Part shown: piece after piece, positions 1 to 6,343 of the stretch
Layout of the letters: the number at the start of each line of letters is the position of its first letter
Numbering within the stretch: the first letter of the stretch is position 1
NCBI GenBank assembly: GCA_021805485.1
Contig: JAJZFF010000265.1
Span: 1-7,308 of the forward strand
DNA: 7,308 nt
Direction: 5' to 3'
Source of the DNA: Pseudomonadota bacterium
GTDB lineage: Bacteria > Pseudomonadota > Alphaproteobacteria > Acetobacterales > Acetobacteraceae
Position numbers and translations under genes: made by a program
The notes under the pieces: generated by a model
Database searches by the model: none
Seen by the model: the letters and a program-made list of their open reading frames with translations, nothing else
Told to the model about the DNA's origin: nothing

Positions 1-636
1 ATCGCGGCCTTCGGGCCGGAGCCGCTGGCAGTCGCCATGGACGTCACTAACGAGCAGCAGGTGGAGGACGGCGTCGCCGCCGCGGCTGAAAGGTTCGGCC
101 GGATCGATGTGCTGGTGAGCAATGCCGGCATCCAGATCGTCAGGCCGCTCGCCGAGTTTCCCTTTTCAGACTGGAAGAAGCTGCTCTCGATCCATCTCGA
201 CGGCGCCTTCCTGACGACGCGCGCCTGCCTGAAATACATGTATGCGCAGAAAAGCGGCTCGGTCGTCTATATCGGCTCGGTGCATTCAAAGGAGGCGTCG
301 AAGCTGAAAGCGCCCTACGTCACCGCGAAGCACGGGCTGATCGGCCTCTGCAAGGTTCTCGCCAAGGAAGGCGCGGAACATAACGTCCGCGCCAACGTCG
401 TCTGTCCCGGCTTCGTGCGGACACCGCTGGTCGAGAAGCAGATCCCGGAACAGGCAAGGGAACTCGGCATCAGCGAGGACGACGTCGTGCGCAACGTCAT
501 GCTGAAGGACACCGTGGACGGCGAATTCACCACCGTGGACGATGTCGCCGCCGCGGTGCTCCATTTCGCCGGATTCCCGAGCAACGCCCTGACCGGCCAG
601 TCCATGGTCGTCAGCCATGGCTGGTTCATGCAGTAG
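1..636 (+). CDS. bdhA: D-3-hydroxybutyrate dehydrogenase, 5' end cut off
   Basis: A short-chain dehydrogenase that interconverts (R)-3-hydroxybutyrate and acetoacetate with NAD+, in cytoplasmic ketone-body and polyhydroxybutyrate metabolism. The frame is open from base 1 and gives 211 residues. The N-terminal Rossmann GxxxGxG loop lies outside the window. In fragment numbering, NAG is at 41-43 and the catalytic Ser93, Tyr106 and Lys110 are present. From memory of the Pseudomonas fragi enzyme, the substrate-binding residues Gln94, His144, Lys152 and Gln196 fall here at Gln45, His95, Lys103 and Gln147. All share one constant offset of 49, which predicts a full length of about 260 residues, the family norm. 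His65 sits where the catalytic tetrad usually has Asn. The C-terminus SHGWFMQ is typical of one branch of these enzymes. The ATG at 37 is internal, not the start. The gene converges on the regulator gene that follows. Confidence 0.92.
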   Translation: MAAFGPEPLAVAMDVTNEQQVEDGVAAAAERFGRIDVLVSNAGIQIVRPLAEFPFSDWKKLLSIHLDGAFLTTRACLKYMYAQKSGSVVYIGSVHSKEASKLKAPYVTAKHGLIGLCKVLAKEGAEHNVRANVVCPGFVRTPLVEKQIPEQARELGISEDDVVRNVMLKDTVDGEFTTVDDVAAAVLHFAGFPSNALTGQSMVVSHGWFMQ

Positions 637-651
637 CCGCATCCGCTCACG

Positions 652-675
652 GCGCGGGAGGGCGTTCTTCCGCGC
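652..675. terminator. weak hairpin between convergent genes
   Basis: An 8-bp stem (652-659 with 668-675, one G-T pair) encloses an 8-nt loop in the 93-bp gap between the dehydrogenase stop and the regulator stop. There is no T tract on either side, so it is only a possible terminator for the two convergent genes. Confidence 0.25.
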
Positions 676-729
676 GCGGTCCGTCACCTGCGGCCGATAC
701 GGGAAGGCAGCCGGCGCAACCCGTCGCGG

Positions 730-1677
730 TCATTGCGCCTGCGCGCTGCGTCGCAAGGCCTGCGGCGGCTGGCCGAAGGCGCGCAGGAATGCCCGCCGCA
801 TGCGTTCCGGATCGTGAAACCCGACCATCCCGGCGATCGCCTCGATGGGCATGCTGGAATGTTCGACCCGCTCGCGCGCGGTCTCCAGCCGCAGGCGCTC
901 CACCGCCCTCGCCGGACTCATGCCGACCGACCGGCCGAACGCCCGCGAGAAATGCCGTGGACTCATCGCCACCCGTTCGGCCAGTGCCTCGACCGTGAGG
1001 TGCGCGTCCAGATGGTCGCGCATCCAGCCGAGCAGCCCGGCGAAGCGGCCGTCGCCCCCACCCATCTCGAGCAGCGCCGAAAACTGCGACTGCCCGCCCG
1101 GCCGGCGATAATAGACCACCATCTCCTGCGCCACGCGCCGCGCCACCGCCTCGCCCAGGTCCTCCGCGATCAGGGCAAGGGACAGGTCGATGCCGGCGGT
1201 AATCCCCGCCGAGGTCCATACCGCCCCGTCACGAATATGGATGGCATCCGGCTCGACCTGGAGACGCGGAAACCGCCGCGCCAGTTCCTCCGCCCGGCGC
1301 CAATGGGTCGTCACCCGCCGCCCGTCCAGCACGCCCGCCGCCGCCAGCAGGAAAGCGCCCGAACAGACGCTGCACAGCCGCCTCGCCCGCCGCGCCTGCG
1401 CCACGACGACGGCGCGGATCTCGGGGCACTCCATCGCCCGCCTGCTGCCCCTTCCGCCCGCTACGATCAGCGTGTCCAGCGTACCGGCCGTGTTGGCGGG
1501 TTCGCTACCCAGCATGGCACCGGACGATGAGCGGACGAGTCCGCCGGATGCGGAGAGGATCGCCAGCCGATACGCGTCGGCTTCATGCCGCGCGGCGATC
1601 TCGAAGGCCGCGATCGGCCCAGATGCGTCGAGGATCTGGAAGTCCGGATAGATCAGGATGCCGATATGCCGGGTCAT
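730..1677 (-). CDS. GlxA-family transcriptional regulator (DJ-1/PfpI domain plus AraC helix-turn-helix)
   Basis: A 315-residue regulator. Residues about 4-190 form a DJ-1/PfpI-like class I amidotransferase fold. Its nucleophile-elbow Cys105 sits in VCSGAF, followed by the TTHW and TSAGITAGIDL motifs common to the family. The linker YYRRPGGQSQFS (about 189-200) is a GlxA hallmark. Residues about 217-313 are an AraC/XylS DNA-binding domain with two helix-turn-helix units, including MSPRHFSRAFGRSVGMSP and the VGFHDPERMRRAFLRAFG end. The length is normal for the family. These proteins bind DNA in the cytoplasm; their sensor domain usually senses a small molecule rather than catalysing, and the ligand cannot be read here. 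The gene is divergent from an isonitrile hydratase-like gene 78 bp away, which is its most likely target along with itself. The ATG at 1677 has only a weak ribosome site. Confidence 0.93.
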   Translation of the reverse strand: MTRHIGILIYPDFQILDASGPIAAFEIAARHEADAYRLAILSASGGLVRSSSGAMLGSEPANTAGTLDTLIVAGGRGSRRAMECPEIRAVVVAQARRARRLCSVCSGAFLLAAAGVLDGRRVTTHWRRAEELARRFPRLQVEPDAIHIRDGAVWTSAGITAGIDLSLALIAEDLGEAVARRVAQEMVVYYRRPGGQSQFSALLEMGGGDGRFAGLLGWMRDHLDAHLTVEALAERVAMSPRHFSRAFGRSVGMSPARAVERLRLETARERVEHSSMPIEAIAGMVGFHDPERMRRAFLRAFGQPPQALRRSAQAQ

Positions 1678-1682
1678 GGCCT

Positions 1683-1706
1683 GAAATGAGGGATCATGGT
1701 CATTTC
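1683..1706. promoter_or_regulatory. inverted repeat in the divergent promoter region
   Basis: Perfect 7-bp arms GAAATGA (1683-1689) and TCATTTC (1700-1706) flank a 10-bp spacer. The repeat lies in the 78 bp between the divergent regulator and enzyme genes, starting 5 bp upstream of the regulator start codon. The motif TGTC/CGTCA also recurs nearby (GTCA at 1699, 1707 and 1720). It could be an operator for the GlxA-type regulator giving autoregulation and control of the neighbour. That role is inferred from position only. Confidence 0.35.
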
Positions 1707-1755
1707 GTCAATCGCGCCGTCATGGGACACTCGGTGGCATCATCGGAGAACCGCC

Positions 1756-2451
1756 ATGTCCCCACCGCCATTCCGCATCCTCTTCGCCGTTTATCCGGGC
1801 ATGACCCAGCTCGACTTCACCGGCCCGCACCAGTTCTTCATCCGCGCACCGGGATGCGAGGTCATCGTCGCCAGTCGCGATGGCGGCGATGTGCCGAGCG
1901 ACGGCCTCGTTTTCGGCCGCACCGCCCGCCTTGCGGACATTCCCGGCTGTGACCTTCTCTGCGTGCCGGGCGGCACGAACGCGCTCGACGCCGCGCTGGA
2001 CGACGGATTTATCGCCGAACTCCGCCGCATTGCCGCCGATGCGCGCTACATCACCTCGGTCTGCACCGGCTCGCTGATCCTCGGCGCGGCCGGGCTGTTG
2101 CAGGGGCGGCGCGCGGCGTGCCACTGGGCGTGGCGCGACCTGCTGAAGCCGTTCGGCGCCATTCCGGATGACGGCCGGGTGGTGCGCGATGGCAACGTCA
2201 TCACCGGCGGCGGGGTCACCGCGGGGATTGATTTCGCGCTCGTGGTGCTCGCCGAGATTGTCGGTCCGGAGGTGGCGCAAACCCTCCAGCTCGGCTTCGA
2301 ATACGCCCCCGCCCCACCCTTCGATGCCGGCCGTCCGGAACACGCGCCACCCGCCATCCTCGCCGCCTGCCGGCAAGGCCTGGCCCGCCAGGCCGCTACC
2401 CGCGAGGCGCAAGCCCGCGAAGCCGCATCCCGCCTCGCGACGCGACATTGA
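1756..2451 (+). CDS. inhA: isonitrile hydratase-like DJ-1/PfpI family protein
   Basis: A 231-residue cytoplasmic protein of the DJ-1/PfpI superfamily, closest from memory to Pseudomonas putida isonitrile hydratase (228 residues). That enzyme hydrates isonitriles such as cyclohexyl isocyanide to N-substituted formamides. Visible motifs are TQLDFTGP with Asp20 (matching catalytic Asp17), CVPGGT at 69-74, ITSVCTGSL with nucleophile Cys103 and Thr104 (matching Cys101 and Thr102), CHWAW, and GGGVTAGIDFAL. The stretch EYAPAPPFDAG near the C-terminus is also shared. The ATG at 1756 is chosen because GGAG lies 7 bp upstream and homology begins there. The upstream in-frame ATG at 1696 would put the start inside the operator region. 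It is divergent from a GlxA-type regulator. The natural substrate may differ from an isonitrile, so the family call is firm and the reaction is less so. Confidence 0.85.
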   Translation: MSPPPFRILFAVYPGMTQLDFTGPHQFFIRAPGCEVIVASRDGGDVPSDGLVFGRTARLADIPGCDLLCVPGGTNALDAALDDGFIAELRRIAADARYITSVCTGSLILGAAGLLQGRRAACHWAWRDLLKPFGAIPDDGRVVRDGNVITGGGVTAGIDFALVVLAEIVGPEVAQTLQLGFEYAPAPPFDAGRPEHAPPAILAACRQGLARQAATREAQAREAASRLATRH

Positions 2452-2513
2452 CCCCGCAGGGCGGGCATCTTTACCGAGCTGGGTTGAACGCGACGCTGGA
2501 GGCCCGGCGCCTG

Positions 2514-2538
2514 GCCCGGCAGGGTGAACCTGCCGGGC
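2514..2538. terminator. GC-rich hairpin between convergent genes
   Basis: A perfect 10-bp stem (2514-2523 with 2529-2538) closes a 5-nt loop, GTGAA. It sits between the hydratase-like gene ending at 2451 (+) and the His-rich protein gene ending at 2611 (-). No T tract follows on either strand, so termination would be weak or factor-assisted. Confidence 0.45.
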
Positions 2539-2610
2539 GAACGGATCCATGGCCGTGGCAGGTTTGTCTTTGATGCCCTGCAATATCTTCGGCTGATCGA
2601 GTCGGTTTCA

Positions 2611-2922
2611 TTACCAGGAATGGTGGTGGTGGTGGTGATGGTGATGATGCTGTTGTTGTTCATCGGCCTGCCGGATCCGGGCACCGCCCTGCTCCGGGGC
2701 CTGCCGGATCCGGGCGCCGCCCTGCTCCGCGCGCTGACGGGCGAGCGCTTCATCGTGCTGGCGAAGCATGACGGACGCATTGGGCACAGGGCCGATAAGT
2801 TCGGCATAGGACGTGGCCTCAAAGCGAGGCGCCGGGGCAAGCGACGCGGCGGAACCCGTCACCGGCGCGGCGATCGCGGCCCCGACCACTGCGCCAAGAA
2901 TACAGATTGTTGCCTTTTCCAT
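2611..2922 (-). CDS. small exported protein with an 11-residue repeat and a C-terminal His10 tail
   Basis: A 103-residue protein of unknown function. Residues 1-26 look like a Sec signal peptide: Lys3, a hydrophobic ILGAVVGAAIAA core, then SAA. The mature part has YAELIGPVPNA (39-49), which I recall as similar to a conserved segment of small His-tailed proteins in alphaproteobacteria, though this could not be checked. Two tandem 11-residue copies (EQGGARIRQAP/D, 66-87) follow. The end is Gln-rich, then ten consecutive histidines and Ser-Trp. A periplasmic metal-binding or metal-buffering role is an inference from the His run. The ATG at 2922 has a strong AAGGAGA site 7 bp upstream. The low-complexity tail could in principle be chance, but the signal peptide, ribosome site and clean stop argue for a real gene. 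Confidence 0.75.
   Translation of the reverse strand: MEKATICILGAVVGAAIAAPVTGSAASLAPAPRFEATSYAELIGPVPNASVMLRQHDEALARQRAEQGGARIRQAPEQGGARIRQADEQQQHHHHHHHHHHSW
2665..2730. repeat. two tandem 33-bp repeats inside the His-rich protein gene
   Basis: Units 2665-2697 and 2698-2730 differ at only two bases. Each contains the palindrome CCGGATCCGG. They encode the two 11-residue EQGGARIRQA copies in frame, so expansion or contraction would keep the frame. The near identity indicates a recent duplication. Confidence 0.9.
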
Positions 2923-2990
2923 CTTCGCTCTCCTTTCGATTGGTGAGGCAAAGGAAAGAGATTTACCGTGGCATTTCTATGACGCTGAAT

Positions 2991-3008
2991 TTGTTTAAAC
3001 GTTTACAA
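2991..3008. promoter_or_regulatory. palindromic AT-rich site resembling LacI-family operators
   Basis: The 10-bp palindrome TAAACGTTTA (2996-3005) with a central CG is flanked by TTGT and ACAA, giving an 18-bp near-symmetric site about 70 bp upstream of the His-rich protein gene. LacI-family operators typically have this central CG symmetry. No such regulator is encoded in the window, and AT-rich sequence yields palindromes easily. Confidence 0.25.
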
Positions 3009-3047
3009 CTTTTTTAGAGTTTATTTCGAAATGGCCCCTGATGGGCC

Positions 3048-3093
3048 CATTATCAGTCAGAACAGCGATCGCCGACGCCGATAATGACTGTTC
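3048..3093. repeat. overlapping inverted repeats in non-coding DNA
   Basis: Three nested or mutually exclusive pairings occur within 46 bp: CATTATC (3048-3054) with GATAATG (3080-3086), CAGTCA (3054-3059) with TGACTG (3085-3090), and GAACAG (3060-3065) with CTGTTC (3088-3093). The palindrome GCGATCGC lies in the middle. This could be an RNA structure or a protein-binding region; nothing ties it to a known element. Confidence 0.4.
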
Positions 3094-3244
3094 CCGGCGT
3101 GCTGCTGCCGTTCAGACCCAGTAGCATATGAGAAATCGACTATGCTGCTCCCCGGCTTCTGCACAGGATGATCGGGCCGGGTTGGCGTGGCGAATTGCCG
3201 CCGCCATGACGTGAGTCGGGATATATGTGGCGGGCGGAAAGAAG

Positions 3245-3264
3245 GCCCCGGATCGCTCCGGGGC
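3245..3264 (-). terminator. intrinsic terminator, minus-strand direction
   Basis: A perfect 8-bp stem (3245-3252 with 3257-3264) has a 4-nt loop TCGC. Read on the minus strand it is followed by CTTCTTT, a T-rich tail. The plus-strand side has no T run. It lies about 130 bp beyond the stop of the Asp/Gln/Arg-rich protein gene and most likely ends that transcript. Confidence 0.65.
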
Positions 3265-3392
3265 GCTCATAGTTGTCGCGAGTGGGCTTGGCTTGCAGAA
3301 AACGCGGTAGTCTCGCGAAAGTTCATCATGCCGCCACCCGGCTCTGCCGCCTGTGGAGTCCGCATGTCCTCCGGGACAGACGTTGCGCAGGC

Positions 3393-3719
3393 CTATCGGC
3401 CTCCGCCTCCCCCAGCACCACCACCGCCGGCACCGCCGCCGCCCGCGCCGCTTCCCGAGCCGTGGCCGCCCGCCGCGGGGCCGCGGCCGACGCCGATACT
3501 GTCGTGGGTCATGTCGCGGTCGCGGTCACGGTCGAGATCGCGGTCCTGATCGGGGTCCTGCAGCTTGTCCTGATCGCGCAGCCGGTCCTGATCCTGGTCC
3601 TGCGCCCGGGCCGTGCGGCTAAGGGCGACCAGGCCGGCGGCCAATCCGGCCAGCCCGGCGGCGCCGGCGACGACGCGCCGGCGGGACATGATTTCCGATG
3701 AATCGATACGTAAGGCCAT
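3393..3719 (-). CDS. small exported Asp/Gln/Arg-repeat protein with a polyglycine tail
   Basis: A 108-residue low-complexity protein of unknown function. Residues 12-17 (SRRRVV) resemble a twin-arginine motif. An Ala/Gly/Leu-rich hydrophobic segment (18-33) follows, then ARA at 37-39, a good signal-peptidase site. The mature protein opens with an Asp/Gln/Arg-rich stretch of alternating charge (40-69, QDQDQDRLRDQD and similar), then MTHDS, then about 30 Gly/Ala residues ending in Arg. I recall small Acetobacteraceae proteins with QDRDRD repeats followed by a THDxIYG segment; here that segment seems replaced by polyglycine. The ATG at 3719 is preferred because GGAG lies 8 bp upstream. A TTG at 3737 would extend it, and the ATG at 3689 would start just before the twin arginines. 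It is likely disordered in the periplasm. The coding call is moderate because repeats of this kind can be open by chance. Confidence 0.6.
   Translation of the reverse strand: MALRIDSSEIMSRRRVVAGAAGLAGLAAGLVALSRTARAQDQDQDRLRDQDKLQDPDQDRDLDRDRDRDMTHDSIGVGRGPAAGGHGSGSGAGGGGAGGGGAGGGGGR
3510..3602. repeat. degenerate hexamer repeat
   Basis: The plus strand shows 6-bp periodicity built on CGGTCG, CGGTCC and TGATCG units over about 90 bp. It encodes the alternating Asp-Gln/Asp-Arg pairs of the minus-strand protein. Slippage in whole units would change the length without breaking the frame. Confidence 0.7.
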
Positions 3720-3792
3720 TGTCTTGCTCCACGCCAAGGGGGTTTCCGCTTATTGCGTGCGCCGACGCTAGGCAGGCCACCTCCGGCGGGCG

Positions 3793-3806
3793 TTGCGCTG
3801 GATCAA
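3793..3806. promoter_or_regulatory. possible FNR/FixK-type box
   Basis: TTGCG-CTGG-ATCAA matches the TTGAT-N4-ATCAA consensus at 8 of 10 positions and keeps the TTG-N8-CAA core. It is centred about 80 bp upstream of the start codon of the Asp/Gln/Arg-rich protein gene, a workable distance for an activator. An 8-of-10 match is expected a few times by chance in a window this size, so this is weak. Confidence 0.25.
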
Positions 3807-3878
3807 GCAGGGGGTCGGGAGAAAGGACAGGGCGCGGCACCGCCTTCACCCGTTCGCATAATCGCCTTCAGTTCGGGA

Positions 3879-6113
3879 TCATGCGGTGCGGCCCTGCGGG
3901 GCGGGCATATCGTTCGCGGGCACGCCGTCCTCGTCCCCGACGAGTCGGTCGATTTCGAGGGCGGGGCGTGCCTTCGAGAAGATGAAGCCCTGGAGATCGT
4001 CGCAGCCGATCCTGGCGAGCCCCTCGCGCTGCTGCGGCGTTTCGACTCCCTCGGCGGTGACGCGCAGCCCCTTTGCGTGGGCGAGGTCGATAATCGCCTG
4101 GACAATGACCTCATCGCTGTCCTGGTTGCCGAATCCGTGGATGAAACCGCGGTCGATCTTGACGCGGTCGACCCGGAGCTGCCGGAGGCGGGCGAGCGAT
4201 GAAAAGCCGGTGCCGAAATCGTCGATGGCGATACGGACCCCCAGCGCCCGGAGCGCCGCGAGAGTCTCGGCCGCAGTGCCGATCTGGCCGTTGGCCGCGG
4301 TTTCGGTGATCTCGATCTCGAGGCGCTGCGGCGGCAGGCCGGTGGCGCGCAGGATGGCGGCGACCCGGCCGGCATAGGCGGGGCTGGCGAGCTCGACTCC
4401 GGAGGCGTTCACCGCGATGGTGCGGTTCGGCCAGTTGACCGCGGCAGCGCAAGCCTGGCTGAGGACGCGCTCGCCGATCATCTCGATCAGGCCGGCATCT
4501 TCGGCGATGGGGATGAACACCTCGGGCGAGATCCAGCCGCGCGTCGGGTGGTGCCAGCGCAGCAGCGCCTCGAACCCGGTGATCGCGTGGCCGGCGGCGG
4601 CGTGGATGGGCTGGTAGTGCGGCACGATCTCGCCCTCTTCCTGCAAGGCGGCGCGGAGATCCGCCTCGATATCGCGGCGGAGGCGGAGCGCGTCGTCCAT
4701 CCCCGGCTCGAAGAACGCATAGCGGCCGCGACCGGTGGCCTTGACGCTGTAGAGCGCGATGTCGGCCTTGCGGAGCAGGTCGATGCGGTCGGTGCCGTCA
4801 TCCGGCGCAAGGGCGACGCCGAGGCTCAGGCCGATGAAGAGGCGGTTGCCGTCGAGATCGAAGGGCATGCGGACGGACTCGACGATGCGCGCGCAGAGCT
4901 TTTCGACATCATCGCGCCCGGCAACGCCGGCGAGCATGATCGTGAACTCGTCGCCGCCGACGCGGGCGACGATGTCGCCCTCGCGGACCAGGGCGCGCAG
5001 CCGCGTGGCGAATTCGCGGATCAGCATGTCGCCGGCGGGATGGCCCAGCGTGTCGTTCACCTGCTTGAAGCGGTCGAGATCGAGAAAGAGCAGCGCGGTC
5101 GGGGCGCCGCCGGACCCGGCGAGGGCGGCGTCGACGCTCTCGCTGAAGAAGGTGCGGTTGGGCAGACCTGTCAGCGGATCGTGAAACGCGAGGTGACGGA
5201 TCCGCATCTCGCTCGCCTGCAGCCGGAGCGAGCGGCTGCGGACGACGGCAAGGAAACCGGAGACGGTGAGCAGCGCCAGGGCGAGGAGCCCGCCGAGGAC
5301 GGGCAACGCGCGCGACAGAACCGCCGTGCCGGGGCGGTAGGGGCGCCAGATGAAATAGCCGATCCGCCTGCCGGCATTGTCGTCGACCGGGTAGGCGGCG
5401 GCGCCGGGGCCGTGTGCCGGGGTCCAGGCGAAATGCAGGTCATTGAAAAGATAGTCGTGCGTCAGCCGGCGGGCGAAGGAGCCATCGAGAAAGCGGACGG
5501 CGACATGCAGGTATTCGCTGCCGGGCGCCTGCCGGATCTTGCCGGTATCCGTGACAATCGGCTTGACGCTGATGACCGCGGGATGGCCGCGAACGACCGC
5601 AAGATCGGCAAGGCCGGGCGAGAGGAACTTGCCGCCCGGCCCCGTGCCATGGCCGCCGCGCATGTCGCGCCGCAGGGCGTGGACGAGGAGCGCAACCTGC
5701 CGGCGGATCCCGTCATAGGCGGCGGGGGACGTCATCCCGCCATTGGCGAAGGCGTAGATCGGACGGTTTTCGGGGTTGAGCACATAGGCGCCGTCGAACC
5801 CGAAGTAACTGTGCATCCAGGTGCCAAGATTGTCGTCGATCCAGTGCGTGTCGTCGGCGCGGACCTTCTCCACCGCGGTGTCCCACACGGTCGAGCTTTC
5901 CTGGTCATGCGCGATCTGCGCGCGCAGTTGCGAGACGACGAGGCCGACCAGCTTTTCCTGCCGCTGGAAGGAGACCCGATCGGACTGATGAGCCGCCCAG
6001 GCGAGCAGCAGGAAGGCAAGCCCGCCGGCCGCCAGCGTCAGCAGCAGCGCCGGAACCGCGCGCGTCAGCGCGAAGGCGAGGCTCGTTCGATTATCCTTCC
6101 GGTGCGGCACCAC
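3879..6113 (-). CDS. membrane CHASE4-GGDEF-EAL cyclic-di-GMP signalling protein
   Basis: A 744-residue inner-membrane protein that may make and break cyclic-di-GMP. A first membrane helix lies at about 17-40. A periplasmic CHASE4-type sensor follows, with its conserved region at about 46-190 (including DQESSTVWDTAVE and NLGTWMHSYFGFDGAYVL). A second helix spans about 269-291. The GGDEF domain (about 305-470) has FHDPLTGLPNR, Asp345, and the exact GGDEF motif at 386-390. An RxxD inhibitory site lies at Arg377-Asp380, five residues upstream. The EAL domain (about 480-725) has EALLR at 515-519, Asn569, Glu601, the DDFGTG loop at 631-636, Lys652, Glu688 and Gln708, so all phosphodiesterase metal and catalytic residues are present. 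The start is GTG at 6113 or, with better spacing from GGAG, the next codon GTG at 6110. It stands alone behind its own AT-rich upstream region. Confidence 0.95.
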   Translation of the reverse strand: MVPHRKDNRTSLAFALTRAVPALLLTLAAGGLAFLLLAWAAHQSDRVSFQRQEKLVGLVVSQLRAQIAHDQESSTVWDTAVEKVRADDTHWIDDNLGTWMHSYFGFDGAYVLNPENRPIYAFANGGMTSPAAYDGIRRQVALLVHALRRDMRGGHGTGPGGKFLSPGLADLAVVRGHPAVISVKPIVTDTGKIRQAPGSEYLHVAVRFLDGSFARRLTHDYLFNDLHFAWTPAHGPGAAAYPVDDNAGRRIGYFIWRPYRPGTAVLSRALPVLGGLLALALLTVSGFLAVVRSRSLRLQASEMRIRHLAFHDPLTGLPNRTFFSESVDAALAGSGGAPTALLFLDLDRFKQVNDTLGHPAGDMLIREFATRLRALVREGDIVARVGGDEFTIMLAGVAGRDDVEKLCARIVESVRMPFDLDGNRLFIGLSLGVALAPDDGTDRIDLLRKADIALYSVKATGRGRYAFFEPGMDDALRLRRDIEADLRAALQEEGEIVPHYQPIHAAAGHAITGFEALLRWHHPTRGWISPEVFIPIAEDAGLIEMIGERVLSQACAAAVNWPNRTIAVNASGVELASPAYAGRVAAILRATGLPPQRLEIEITETAANGQIGTAAETLAALRALGVRIAIDDFGTGFSSLARLRQLRVDRVKIDRGFIHGFGNQDSDEVIVQAIIDLAHAKGLRVTAEGVETPQQREGLARIGCDDLQGFIFSKARPALEIDRLVGDEDGVPANDMPAPQGRTA

Positions 6114-6212
6114 TGTCTCCGTCCATCGGACCCAGTGTGATCACATGAACAGGAATAATTAATACTTAATTTAATTTGAGATTCATCGCGAATTATGAAT
6201 GCATGCCGCTAA
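6114..6212 (-). promoter_or_regulatory. AT-rich upstream region of the CHASE4-GGDEF-EAL gene
   Basis: This 100-bp stretch is markedly AT-rich (especially 6152-6180) in a GC-rich window and lies between the gene start and an upstream minus-strand terminator, so it should hold the promoter. The perfect 10-bp palindrome TGTGATCACA at 6136-6145, about 23 bp before the start codon, could be an operator. It has CRP-like half-sites but lacks the usual 6-bp spacer. No confident -35/-10 pair was identified. Confidence 0.45.
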
Positions 6213-6300
6213 AAAAACGGTCCCGGATGCTTCCGGGACCGTTTTGGGAGGGGAGCCTCGAACGTCTCTGCATGTCTCAAGGCAATTCGTTTGTAACAAG
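6211..6300 (-). ncRNA. candidate small RNA 2 with a C-rich anti-Shine-Dalgarno motif
   Basis: The minus-strand transcript entering the terminator at 6214-6245 carries CUCCCCUCCC (complement of 6246-6255) directly before the terminator stem. GAGACA occurs a little further upstream in the transcript. The layout matches candidate small RNA 1. Its 3' end is set by the terminator; the 5' end shown is a guess, as no good promoter was found. A C-rich single-stranded motif could pair with ribosome-binding sites of messenger RNAs. Confidence 0.35.
6214..6245 (-). terminator. strong intrinsic terminator, mainly minus-strand direction
   Basis: A 14-bp stem (6214-6227 with 6232-6245) has a 4-nt loop TGCT. 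On the minus strand the stem runs into a tract of seven T residues; on the plus strand only four. It insulates the CHASE4-GGDEF-EAL gene from upstream transcription, but no minus-strand protein gene feeds it, which points to a non-coding transcript. Confidence 0.85.
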
Positions 6301-6343
6301 AGGGAGGATGCACACGGGTGACGCGAGCGTGTCATTTATGTCA

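Larger units (their letters stand above)
2923..3392. other. 470-bp stretch without a supported protein gene
   Basis: The first 120 bp are clearly AT-rich compared with the surroundings and probably hold the promoter of the minus-strand His-rich protein gene, though no convincing -35/-10 pair stands out. Further on are a cluster of inverted repeats at 3048-3093 and a palindrome ATGGGCCCAT at 3041-3050. There is also a minus-strand terminator at 3245-3264 and a 7-bp inverted repeat TCGCGAG/CTCGCGA (about 3276-3318). No open frame here has a recognisable protein or a good ribosome site. Confidence 0.6.

Noticed and set aside
1720..2583. A long minus-strand open frame opposite the hydratase-like gene.
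   Set aside because: The plus strand shows the full DJ-1/PfpI motif set and a good ribosome site; the antisense product has no recognisable features.
3187..3701. Plus-strand open frames rich in Pro-Pro-Ala or Arg-Ser repeats.
   Set aside because: They are the antisense reading of the Gly-rich and Asp/Arg-rich minus-strand gene, without ribosome sites or any recognisable domain.
3825..3860. GC-rich partial palindrome downstream of the GGDEF-EAL gene considered as its terminator.
   Set aside because: The pairing is short and interrupted and no T tract follows on the minus strand, so a terminator could not be supported.
4548..6140. A 530-codon plus-strand open frame opposite the GGDEF-EAL gene.
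   Set aside because: The minus strand encodes intact CHASE4, GGDEF and EAL motifs. The plus-strand frame is a GC-rich mirror with no known domain.
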